From positions 1-29,908 of the forward strand of contig JAJRUE010000070.1 of assembly GCA_024277955.1 (NCBI GenBank): a stretch of 29,908 nucleotides of DNA, in the 5' to 3' direction. The notes under the pieces were generated by a model that was not told where the DNA came from, searched no databases, and saw nothing but the letters and a program-made list of their open reading frames with translations. Shown here one piece after another: positions 6,910 through 13,900 of the stretch. The translations under genes and the position numbers were made by a program. How positions within the stretch are numbered: position 1 is the first letter of the stretch; every line of letters begins with the position of its first letter. The stretch is from Alphaproteobacteria bacterium. GTDB lineage: Bacteria > Pseudomonadota > Alphaproteobacteria > Rhodobacterales > Rhodobacteraceae.

Positions 6910-8571
6910 TCAAACCTCGATTGTCTTGGGACGGCGGCGTTCGAACCACATCACGATGATCAGCCGCGTCACAAAGATCGCGGTAAAGACCGAGGTGACG
7001 ATCCCCAGCCCCAGCGTGACCGCGAAGCCGCGCACCGGACCCGAGCCCATGACGAACAGGATGACCGCGGTGATCAGCGTGGTGACGTTTGCGTCCAGGA
7101 TGGCGCTCAGCGCCTTTTCGTAGCCCAGTTCGATGGCCCGCGCGGGGCCGCGCGCGGTTTTCAGTTCTTCGCGGATCCGTTCGAAGATCAGCACGTTGGC
7201 GTCCACCGCCATGCCGATCGTCAGCACGATCCCGGCGATCCCCGGCAAGGTCAGGGTCGCGCCGATCATCGACAGCAGGCCAAAGATCAGCCCGACGTTC
7301 AGGATCAGCGCGATATTGGCGATCACCCCGAACAGCCCGTAGCTGAGCGCCATGAAGATCAGCACCCCGATCCCGGCGACACCGGCGGCCAGCTTGCCGG
7401 CCTCGATACTGTCCTGGCCCAGTTCCGGGCCGATGGTTCGTTCTTCCAGAAAGACCATCTTGGCGGGCAAGGCGCCGGCGCGCAGCAGGATCGCCAGCTT
7501 GGTGCTTTCCTCGACCGTGAAGCGCCCGGAAATGATGCCCGAACCGCCGGCGATATGGTCGCGGATGGTGGGGGCCGAGATCACCTCGCCGTCCAGCACG
7601 ATGGCAAAGGGCGAGCCGATGTTCTCGGCGGTGTAGTCGCCGAACTTGCGCGCGCCGGTCGGGTTGAAGCGGAAGTTCACCGCCGGCTGGCCGTTCTGGT
7701 CAAAGGTCGGCTGCGCGTCCACCAGGTCTTCGCCGTTCACCACCGGGGTCTTGTCGAGGATGTAATAGGTGTTGGGGTCGTCGATCGAGGGGTAGATGAC
7801 CTGGCGCGGGCCGGGCTTGGCGCTGGCGTCGGTGGTGCGCCCCTCGACCGCGTGGAAGGTCAGCCGGGCGGTGGTGCCGATCAGCGCCTTGAGTTCCTCG
7901 GCGCTGCCGATTCCGGGCACCTGGATCAGGATGCGGCGTTCGCCCTGGCGCACGATGGTGGGTTCGCGGGTGCCGACCTCGTCCACCCGGCGGCGGATGA
8001 TTTCCAGCGACTGCTGGATGGTGCGGTCGTCGGTCTGGACCTTTTCGGCCTCCGACAGCGAAACCGTCAGCACGTCGCCGACCCCGGTCACCACGATATC
8101 GGTGGACCCGACCCCGGACAGCGACACCACCGGACGCGCCAGGCCGCGCACGATTTCCAGCGCGCGCTGCATGCCTTCGGGTTTGGAGATCCTGATCTTC
8201 AGCTCGCCGTTGGGGGCCGGCTGGCGGCGCACCGTGCCGACCTCGTCCCGGGCCTTGCGCAGGGCGTCGCGGATCTCGGGCCAGTAGCCGTCCATCCGAC
8301 CGGCGTAAACGTCTTCGACCTGAACCTCGGCCAGCAGCTGGGCGCCGCCGCGCAGGTCCAGCCCCAGGTTCACCAGCGTCGAGGGCAGCCACGATGGCCA
8401 GGCGTCGCGCGCCGCGGCCAGTTCCGGGGTTTCCCCCTGCTTTTCGATCGCCGCGACGGCATCGTTATGTTGCTCGACGCGGGTGTAAAAGGCATTCGGG
8501 GCGGTAAAGGCGAGGCCGATCAGCACCAGCCCCCAGATCACGACCCGTTTCCAAAGTTCGATTTGCAGCAT
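6910..8571 (-). CDS. secD: Protein translocase subunit SecD
   Basis: A 553-residue SecD. After the first helix (about residues 8-24) comes the signature LGLDLRGGAQ (69-78). The large periplasmic P1 head domain follows, with RRRVDEVGTREPTIVRQG. The conserved second-half motif is the segment GIVLTIGMAVDANVLIFERI in helix 4. Length and domain order are standard for alphaproteobacteria. The gene lies 72 bases after yajC and four bases before secF, so the three make the usual yajC-secD-secF unit. It acts with SecF at the periplasmic side of the Sec channel. Confidence 0.98.
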   Translation of the reverse strand: MLQIELWKRVVIWGLVLIGLAFTAPNAFYTRVEQHNDAVAAIEKQGETPELAAARDAWPSWLPSTLVNLGLDLRGGAQLLAEVQVEDVYAGRMDGYWPEIRDALRKARDEVGTVRRQPAPNGELKIRISKPEGMQRALEIVRGLARPVVSLSGVGSTDIVVTGVGDVLTVSLSEAEKVQTDDRTIQQSLEIIRRRVDEVGTREPTIVRQGERRILIQVPGIGSAEELKALIGTTARLTFHAVEGRTTDASAKPGPRQVIYPSIDDPNTYYILDKTPVVNGEDLVDAQPTFDQNGQPAVNFRFNPTGARKFGDYTAENIGSPFAIVLDGEVISAPTIRDHIAGGSGIISGRFTVEESTKLAILLRAGALPAKMVFLEERTIGPELGQDSIEAGKLAAGVAGIGVLIFMALSYGLFGVIANIALILNVGLIFGLLSMIGATLTLPGIAGIVLTIGMAVDANVLIFERIREELKTARGPARAIELGYEKALSAILDANVTTLITAVILFVMGSGPVRGFAVTLGLGIVTSVFTAIFVTRLIIVMWFERRRPKTIEV

Positions 8572-8643
8572 GTCGCCTGCCTGTCATTGCCCGTATTTCG
8601 TCACCCCGCCCGTCGCCCCGCCCGGGGCCCGGACGGCCAAGGA

Positions 8644-8967
8644 TCACTCGGACGCGGGCTCGGTCTTCGAGATCACCTGCGAGATGGTCGATTTCACCAC
8701 CCGCACCTTGACGCCCGAGGCGATTTCCACCTCGATTTCGTTGTCGTCCTTGACCTTGGTGACCTTGCCCAGGATGCCGCCCTGGGTCACCACCTGGTCG
8801 CCCCGGCGCACGGCGTCGACCATTGCCTTGTGATCCTTCAGCTTTTTTTGCTGCGGGCGGATCAGCAGGAAATACATGATCGCGAAGATCAGGATCAGCG
8901 GGATAAAGCTGGTGATGGCGCCCCCGGCGCCCCCGGCCGCTTGCGCATAGGCAGGCGTAATTAGCAT
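8644..8967 (-). CDS. yajC: Sec translocon accessory protein YajC
   Basis: A 107-residue single-span inner-membrane protein that joins SecDF-YidC. It starts MLITPAYAQA, has one hydrophobic helix at about residues 18-37 (SFIPLILIFAIMYFLL), then the family signature RPQQKKLKDHKAMV. The small cytoplasmic beta domain includes GDQVVTQGGILGKVTKV. A Shine-Dalgarno-like AAGGAC precedes the ATG. It is the first gene of the leftward operon running to ccmG, and a candidate promoter lies 57-83 bases upstream. Confidence 0.97.
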   Translation of the reverse strand: MLITPAYAQAAGGAGGAITSFIPLILIFAIMYFLLIRPQQKKLKDHKAMVDAVRRGDQVVTQGGILGKVTKVKDDNEIEVEIASGVKVRVVKSTISQVISKTEPASE

Positions 8968-9023
8968 CTGGTTGTCCTTGTTGCTGCGGCGGAAAACCCC
9001 GCCCCTCGTTCTCTGGCGCGCAC

Positions 9024-9050
9024 CCTATATGTGGGTCCGGGTATTGGCAA
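9024..9050 (-). promoter_or_regulatory. Candidate promoter of the yajC-secDF-ccm operon
   Basis: On the minus strand TTGCCA (9050-9045) and TATAGG (9029-9024) are separated by 15 bases, with a nearby alternative TTGCTT giving longer spacing. This is the only AT-rich, sigma-70-like spot upstream of yajC. The short spacing makes the exact boxes uncertain. Confidence 0.35.
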
Positions 9051-9100
9051 GCAAGGTTGCGGCGCAAGGAAACACCGTCGCGGCGCACATTTTCGCCCGT

Positions 9101-9129
9101 CTTGCCAGGGGGCGCGGGCGGGGCAATAC
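9101..9129 (+). promoter_or_regulatory. Candidate promoter of the pentapeptide-repeat gene
   Basis: TTGCCA (9101-9106) and AATACT (9124-9129) are exactly 17 bases apart. They would start a transcript about 20 bases before the TTG start codon at 9157. No terminator-like structure separates this from the divergent yajC promoter. Confidence 0.4.
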
Positions 9130-9156
9130 TGAACCGCAGACGCTTAAGGGAATTTT

Positions 9157-10545
9157 TTGCAGGGTATTCTTGAGACCATCGCCTATTCGCCGTTCACGTG
9201 GATCGCAGTCCTGTTTGTGCTGGTGTTGTTTGCGCTCACGAGCGTGCGCCTTGGTCCCGCCAGACCCTGGACCCCGACCGACGCCCCCTGGCTGAACGGC
9301 GTCCTCTATTTCGCCGCCGCCTTTGCCCCGGTCCTGCTCTTGCTGTTTCTCGCGGTTCTGGCGATGCTGGGGTTGGTCGGCTGGCAGATCCTTGGCGGCG
9401 ACACCATCGCCAACGACCCGGACAGCTTGCGCTGGTATGTGCTGTCATTCGTCGGGCTTTTGACCGCGCTTGGCGGCATCATCGGCACCCCCATCGCCCT
9501 GATCCGCATCTGGACCACCGAACGCCAAACCGCAGCTACGGAAGAAGCCCTGTTCAACGACAAGCTGAACGCCGCCAGCGAGGGGCTATCAGCCCGCCGC
9601 CAGGTGACGCACATGGTGGGGTACGGGGCTGCGCAGAACGTGCTCACAGAATGGGAAGACGACCTCGTGAGCCGCGCCGCCGCCATCGACCGACTCGAAG
9701 GGCTGGTGCGCGAACGCCCCGGCGCCGCCGAGCGCATCGCCCGGCTGCTGTCGGTCTATGTGGTGGAACTGTCGCGGGAAAGCGGAAACCGGCCCGAACG
9801 GGCGCCGGTCGGCACCTCGCCAGACAAGTTGCGCGATTGGGCTTCGCGCCAGACGCGCAAGCGCTCCGACATGGAACGTGCCGCCCAGACCCTGGGCCGC
9901 CTGCGCCAGATACCAGGCGTGACCTTTCCCGGCACAGCCATCGACCTGCGCCGCGCCAACCTGCAGGGGTTTGATCTGAGCGGCTCGGATTTCAGCGATG
10001 CGCAGTTTAAAGGCGCATGGATGGAAGGAGCAAGTTTCAGGAACGCGCAGTTAAAAGGGGCGAATTTCGTATTCGCACAGATGCAAGGGGCAAGACTCTG
10101 GAACTCGGAGTTGCAAGGGGCGAATCTCGCAGTCGCACAGATGCAAGGGGCAAAGCTCTGGGGCGCGCTGATGCAAGGGGCGAATCTCGCAGTCGCGCAG
10201 ATGCAAGGGGCACAACTCTGGCAAGCGCAGATGGAAGGGGCAGTCCTCAGCGGCGCGCAGATGGGCGGGGCAGAGCTTTCGGGCACGCGGATGGACGCAA
10301 GAACCTCCCTCGAAGACGTCACCTTTGAAGGTGCGTCTGCAAAGGACGCTGACTGGTCAACCGTCAACATTTCCCCGAACCAGATCAATTCAATCTTTGG
10401 CGACGCCAGCGTCACATTGGCTGACACCGTCGTCCGCCCAGCGCATTGGCCGAACACAAAGCTGACCTTGTCGGGGTTCGCAAGAGAACTCAACAAATGG
10501 CGCGCCGACCCCGCCTCTTACACCCCGCCGCAAGATCGGGCATAA
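9157..10545 (+). CDS. Membrane-anchored pentapeptide-repeat protein
   Basis: A 462-residue protein of unknown function. It has three hydrophobic N-terminal segments (about 13-31, 48-79, 93-118), then a charged helical domain (120-255). A pentapeptide-repeat solenoid follows from AIDLRRANLQGFDLSGSDF near 261 to about 395, then a short polar C-terminal tail. The repeats are in A(N/K/Q)L-x-x register and predict a right-handed four-sided beta-helix. Residues 289-378 form nine near-perfect decapeptides such as MQGANLAVAQ. The start is TTG, supported by AAGGGA six bases upstream and by the position of the first membrane helix; there is no ATG before residue 70. The helical middle (RLEGLVRERPGAAERIARLL) resembles the linker seen in other membrane-anchored pentapeptide proteins. 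It interrupts the otherwise conserved yajC/serS neighbourhood and its repeat region is less GC-rich than its neighbours, which suggests an accessory gene. Confidence 0.88.
   Translation: MQGILETIAYSPFTWIAVLFVLVLFALTSVRLGPARPWTPTDAPWLNGVLYFAAAFAPVLLLLFLAVLAMLGLVGWQILGGDTIANDPDSLRWYVLSFVGLLTALGGIIGTPIALIRIWTTERQTAATEEALFNDKLNAASEGLSARRQVTHMVGYGAAQNVLTEWEDDLVSRAAAIDRLEGLVRERPGAAERIARLLSVYVVELSRESGNRPERAPVGTSPDKLRDWASRQTRKRSDMERAAQTLGRLRQIPGVTFPGTAIDLRRANLQGFDLSGSDFSDAQFKGAWMEGASFRNAQLKGANFVFAQMQGARLWNSELQGANLAVAQMQGAKLWGALMQGANLAVAQMQGAQLWQAQMEGAVLSGAQMGGAELSGTRMDARTSLEDVTFEGASAKDADWSTVNISPNQINSIFGDASVTLADTVVRPAHWPNTKLTLSGFARELNKWRADPASYTPPQDRA
10021..10290 (+). repeat. 30-base in-frame tandem repeat within the pentapeptide gene
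   Basis: Nine consecutive 30-base units, most beginning ATGCAAGGGGC, each encode ten residues. A 60-base super-unit alternates LW-type and LAV-type decapeptides. Bases 10081-10140 and 10141-10200 differ at only about nine positions, and the LAV units at 10111 and 10171 encode the same residues. This indicates recent unequal duplication and not only selection on the protein. Confidence 0.92.
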
Positions 10546-10582
10546 CCCCGCAGAACGCGATTCACTTCCGGGAAGCCCAGCC

Positions 10583-11872
10583 ATGCACGACATCCGCGCC
10601 ATCCGCGAAAACCCAGCCGCCTTCGACGCCGCCATGGCGCGCCGGGGTCTCTCGGGCGTCTCGGCGCGCATCCTTGCGCTCGACAAGGCGCGCCGCGCCG
10701 CCATTGCCGCCACCGAAGCCGCGCTGGCCGAACGCAACGCCGCCTCGAAACAGGTGGGCGCCGCCAAGGCCCGCGGCGACGAGGCCGAGTTCGAACGCCT
10801 GCGCGCGCTGGTCGCCGCCAAAAAGGACGAAATCGCCCGGCTGGAAGACGAAGCCAAGGCGAAGGATGCCGAACTACAGGCGATGCTGCTCGAACTGCCC
10901 AACATCGTCGCCGAGGACGTGCCCGACGGCGCCGACGAAAGCGACAACCAGGTGATCCGCACCTGGGGCGAGGTGCCGACCTTCGACTTCGCCCCGAAAG
11001 AGCATTTCGAACTGGCGGCGGCGCGCGGGCTTGATTTCGAAACCGCGGCGAAACTGTCGGGGTCGCGCTTTGTCATGCTCAGGGGCGCGATGGCGCGGCT
11101 CAACCGGGCGCTGGCGCAGTTCATGCTGGACATGCACACCAGCAAGCACGGGCTAGTCGAAATCAACTCTCCGGTGCTGGTGCGCCCGGAAGCGATGCTG
11201 GGCACCGGACAGTTGCCGAAATTCGCCGAGGACAGCTATCAGACCACCAACGGCTGGTGGCTGATCCCGACGACCGAGGTGCCGCTGACCAACACCGTCG
11301 CGGGCGAGGTGCTGGAGGCGGGCGCGCTGCCGATCCGCATGTGCGCGCATTCGGTGAACTTCCGCTCGGAAGCGGGCAGCGCCGGCAAGGACACCACCGG
11401 CATGCTGCGCCAGCACCAGTTCGAAAAGGTCGAGATGGTGTCGATCACCCGCCCCGAAGACAGCGAGGCTGAACACGACCGCATGACCCGCTGCGCCGAA
11501 GAGGTGCTGGAAGCGCTGGACCTGCCCTACCGCACGGTCAAGCTGTGCACCGGCGATATCGGCTTTGGCGCGCGGCGCACCCACGATATCGAGGTCTGGC
11601 TGCCGGGGCAGAACACCTATCGGGAAATTTCGTCGGTTTCGACCTGCGGCGATTTTCAGGCCCGCCGGATGAACGCCCGCTACCGCCCCGAGACCGGGGC
11701 CAAACCGGAATTCGTGCACACGCTGAACGGCACCGGCGTGGCGATCGGGCGCTGCCTGATCGCGGTTCTGGAAAACGGCCAGCAGGCGGATGGCTCGGTT
11801 GTGTTGCCAAAAGGGCTCAGTGGCTATCTGGGCGGCAAGACGGTGATCACGGCCGACGGGGAATTTGCCTGA
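10583..11872 (+). CDS. serS: Seryl-tRNA synthetase
   Basis: A 429-residue class II aminoacyl-tRNA synthetase that charges tRNA-Ser (and tRNA-Sec where present). The N-terminal coiled-coil arm covers about residues 28-103. The catalytic core shows the TTE serine-binding loop (IPTTEVPLTN, 228-237), motif 2 (FRSEAGSAGKDTTGMLRQHQ, 260-279) and motif 3 (NGTGVAIGR, 382-390). The sequence is intact and of normal length. The ATG at 10583 is preceded by GGGAAG. It lies 37 bases after the pentapeptide gene and could be read from the same transcript, although housekeeping expression probably needs its own promoter, which I cannot pick out. Confidence 0.98.
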   Translation: MHDIRAIRENPAAFDAAMARRGLSGVSARILALDKARRAAIAATEAALAERNAASKQVGAAKARGDEAEFERLRALVAAKKDEIARLEDEAKAKDAELQAMLLELPNIVAEDVPDGADESDNQVIRTWGEVPTFDFAPKEHFELAAARGLDFETAAKLSGSRFVMLRGAMARLNRALAQFMLDMHTSKHGLVEINSPVLVRPEAMLGTGQLPKFAEDSYQTTNGWWLIPTTEVPLTNTVAGEVLEAGALPIRMCAHSVNFRSEAGSAGKDTTGMLRQHQFEKVEMVSITRPEDSEAEHDRMTRCAEEVLEALDLPYRTVKLCTGDIGFGARRTHDIEVWLPGQNTYREISSVSTCGDFQARRMNARYRPETGAKPEFVHTLNGTGVAIGRCLIAVLENGQQADGSVVLPKGLSGYLGGKTVITADGEFA

Positions 11873-11929
11873 AAACCAAAGGCTTGAAAGCCATGCAATA
11901 GCGTCATCCCGGCAATGCAAAAGCGGCAT

Positions 11930-11958
11930 TTGCGCGGGACCGGCGCGGGCTCTATGTG
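11930..11958 (+). promoter_or_regulatory. Candidate promoter of the DUF1127 gene
   Basis: TTGCGC (11930-11935) and TATGTG (11953-11958) are 17 bases apart. The resulting leader of about 50 bases would contain the hairpin at 11967-11987. The boxes are only moderate matches. Confidence 0.33.
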
Positions 11959-11966
11959 CCGGCTGT

Positions 11967-11987
11967 CCGACGGGCCCTTCCCGTCGG
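11967..11987 (+). other. Leader hairpin before the DUF1127 gene
   Basis: CCGACGGG (11967-11974) pairs perfectly with CCCGTCGG (11980-11987) around a five-base loop, 27 bases before the start codon. It has no following T-run, so it is more likely an mRNA 5' structure than a terminator. Confidence 0.5.
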
Positions 11988-12014
11988 CAGGCATCACATC
12001 CAGGAGCGCGAACC

Positions 12015-12203
12015 ATGTCCGTCACCACCAACACCCCCGCCGCGCCGTTCGGCGCCATCACCATCTACCGTCTCGTGCGCACCGGCGCCGCCATCGCCGA
12101 GGCCGCCCGCAGCTGGGTCATCGCCCGGCGCACCCGGCGCATCCTTGCCCGGCTGTCGGACGACGTGCTGGAAGACATCGGCCTGACCCGCGCCGAGATC
12201 TGA
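12015..12203 (+). CDS. DUF1127 (YjiS-like) small protein
   Basis: A 62-residue basic protein whose C-terminal half is the DUF1127 domain: RRTRRILARLSDDVLEDIGL followed by TRAEI, with the typical L-x-D-(I/V)G-L ending. Small Arg-rich proteins of this family in alphaproteobacteria have been linked to RNA binding, stress response and phosphate/carbon metabolism (for example CcaF1 in Rhodobacter sphaeroides). The specific role here is unknown. The longer upstream frame is rejected because the ATG at 12015 has a strong AGGAG ribosome site nine bases before it and gives the usual family length. The gene follows serS by 142 bases and is followed by the mirror-symmetric region 12204-12400. No CUUCCUCC-type loops of the CcsR RNAs are visible downstream. 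Confidence 0.88.
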   Translation: MSVTTNTPAAPFGAITIYRLVRTGAAIAEAARSWVIARRTRRILARLSDDVLEDIGLTRAEI

Positions 12204-12264
12204 ATTGCGCGCCTGCGGCGCATTATCCTGATTGTGCGCCCTGCGGGCGCAATTCCGCTCCGCT

Positions 12265-12290
12265 CGGGGGATATTTGGGGACAGAAGAAG
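12265..12290 (+). repeat. Dispersed gene-end element, copy B-left
   Basis: Reads CGGGGGATATTTGGGG then ACAGAAGAAG. It is a diverged copy in which the CCTCCGG part is replaced by GCTCCGCTC. It is the left arm of the central palindrome with B-right. Confidence 0.65.
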
Positions 12291-12299
12291 ACAAGCCAT

Positions 12300-12331
12300 C
12301 TTCTTCTGTCGGAAAATATCCCCGCCGGAGG
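12300..12331 (-). repeat. Dispersed gene-end element, copy B-right
   Basis: On the minus strand it reads CCTCCGGCGGGGATATTTT, then CCG, then ACAGAAGAAG. It is almost identical to copy C at 23592-23627. It lies downstream of der in the reading direction of that gene. Confidence 0.75.
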
Positions 12332-12400
12332 TATCGCGACGGGCCGCACGCCCGGCGCAACAATGGACTTGCGCCGCAGGCGCACATTTTGGGAGCGCGG

Positions 12401-13849
12401 TCAGCCTTCGTCGGCCCGGCCCTTGCCCAGGTGTTTGCGCAGCCGCGAAGGTTTGGATTTCTTCTTGTTCTTGAACGGGTTTTTGTCGGCCTGGCTGCGA
12501 AACGTCAGCCGGATCGGCGTGCCTGGCATGTCAAAGTCGGCGCGTAACCCGTTGACAAAATAGCGCGAATAGCTGGCGGACAGCTTGTCGGGAAAGGACG
12601 CCATCACCACGAAACCCGGCGGACGGGTTTTCACCTGGGTCATGTAGCGCAGCTTGATGCGCCGTCCGCCCGGGGCCGGAGGCGGATGGGCTTCGACCAT
12701 CTGTTTCAGCCAGCCGTTCAGCCGCGCAGTCGGGATGCGGCGGTTCCAGACCTCGTGTGCGCGCAGAACCGCGCTGCGCAGCCGGTCGACCCCTTTGCCG
12801 GTCAGCGCCGAGACGGTCACCAGCGGGGCGCCGCGCAACTGCGGCAGGAGGCGTTCGAATTCCTCGCGCAACAGTTTGATCTTGTTGCTTTTGTCGGTTT
12901 CGATATCCCATTTGTTCACGGCGATCACCACCGCGCGGCCTTCGCGTTCGGCAAGGTCGGCGATGCGCAGATCCTGCTGTTCGAACGGGATCTGCGCGTC
13001 CAGCAGAACCACCACCACCTCGGCAAAGCGCACTGCCCGCAGCCCGTCGGCCACCGACAGTTTTTCCAGCTTGGCCTGCACCTTGGCCTTTTTGCGCATC
13101 CCCGCCGTGTCGAAGATGCGCACCGGCACCCCGTCCCAGTCCATCGTTACCGAAATCGCATCGCGGGTGATCCCGGCTTCGGGGCCGGTGAGCAGACGAT
13201 CTTCGCCAAGCAACTGGTTGACAAGCGTGGACTTTCCGGCGTTGGGGCGCCCTACCACCGCGACCTGCAGCGGCTTGTCCAGCGTCGGGCCTTCCGCGCC
13301 GTCCTCAACGTCCACGTCGGTTTCGGGCGTGTCGGCGGCGGCGCGCTTGGCAAATTCGTCGGCCAGCGGCATCAGCGCAGAATAGAGCTCGTTCATGCCC
13401 TCGCCATGTTCGGCCGACAGGCGGATCGGTTCGCCCAGGCCAAGCGACCAGGCCTCGATCACGCCGGCGTCGGCGGCTGAGCCTTCGCCCTTGTTGGCGG
13501 CCAGCAGCACATGCGCATTCTTCTTGCGCAGGATATCGGCAAAGATTTCGTCGGTGGGGGTGACGCCGGCGCGCGCGTCGATCATGAACAGGCAGATGTC
13601 GGCCATTTCCACGGCGCGTTCGGTCAGCCGGCGCATCCGGCCCTGCAGCGATTCGTCGCGTGCCTCTTCCAGCCCGGCGGTGTCGATCACCGTAAAGCGC
13701 AGATCGCCCAGGCGCGCGTCGCCCTCGCGCAAATCGCGGGTGACGCCGGGCTGGTCGTCCACCAGCGCCAGGCGCTTGCCGACCAGCCGGTTGAACAGGG
13801 TCGATTTGCCGACGTTGGGACGTCCGACGATGGCAAGGGTGAAACTCAT
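12401..13849 (-). CDS. der: Ribosome biogenesis GTPase Der (EngA), double G-domain
   Basis: A 482-residue cytoplasmic GTPase needed for 50S subunit maturation. It has two tandem G domains and a C-terminal KH-like domain. The first domain has G1 GRPNVGKS (9-16), DTAG (56-59) and a G4 of NKGE (119-122). The second has GRPNAGKS (200-207), DTAG (247-250) and a canonical NKWD (312-315). A short acidic linker (173-190) joins them. The KH-like region shows KLRYMTQVKTRPPGFVVMAS-like wording, then a lysine-rich tail. The Glu in the first G4 replaces the usual Asp, which I recall as common in alphaproteobacterial Der. It is the third gene of yfgM-bamB-der, 51 bases after the bamB-like gene. Confidence 0.98.
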   Translation of the reverse strand: MSFTLAIVGRPNVGKSTLFNRLVGKRLALVDDQPGVTRDLREGDARLGDLRFTVIDTAGLEEARDESLQGRMRRLTERAVEMADICLFMIDARAGVTPTDEIFADILRKKNAHVLLAANKGEGSAADAGVIEAWSLGLGEPIRLSAEHGEGMNELYSALMPLADEFAKRAAADTPETDVDVEDGAEGPTLDKPLQVAVVGRPNAGKSTLVNQLLGEDRLLTGPEAGITRDAISVTMDWDGVPVRIFDTAGMRKKAKVQAKLEKLSVADGLRAVRFAEVVVVLLDAQIPFEQQDLRIADLAEREGRAVVIAVNKWDIETDKSNKIKLLREEFERLLPQLRGAPLVTVSALTGKGVDRLRSAVLRAHEVWNRRIPTARLNGWLKQMVEAHPPPAPGGRRIKLRYMTQVKTRPPGFVVMASFPDKLSASYSRYFVNGLRADFDMPGTPIRLTFRSQADKNPFKNKKKSKPSRLRKHLGKGRADEG

Positions 13850-13900
13850 GGGATTCGCGCTCCGGGGCTGATCAAACGCTGCCCATACACCAAGCGCGCG

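Larger units (their letters stand above)
12204..12400. terminator. Mirror-symmetric bidirectional terminator region
   Basis: This region separates the convergent DUF1127 and der genes. From the left it holds a GCGCCTGCGGCGC stem, a GTGCGCCCTGCGGGCGC stem, then an outward-to-centre copy of the dispersed element ending CAGAAGAAG (12282-12290). A nine-base loop follows, then CTTCTTCTG (12300-12308) opening an opposed element copy, a GGGCCGCACGCCC stem and a TTGCGCCGCAGGCGCAC stem beside the der stop. The two element copies alone could form a long central hairpin. Confidence 0.75.

Noticed and set aside
6742..8964. A 740-codon open frame antisense to secD and yajC
   Set aside because: It is rich in Asp, Gln, His and Arg without domain signatures. 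The minus strand encodes intact SecD and YajC.
10021..10290. Regular 30-base repeats that could suggest a CRISPR array
   Set aside because: The units are contiguous with no unique spacers, remain in one reading frame and encode a regular pentapeptide solenoid.
12204..12400. An insertion sequence or MITE as explanation of the mirrored region
   Set aside because: There is no target-site duplication and the outer stems are not exact terminal repeats. The same core recurs singly elsewhere at gene ends, which fits a gene-end element better.
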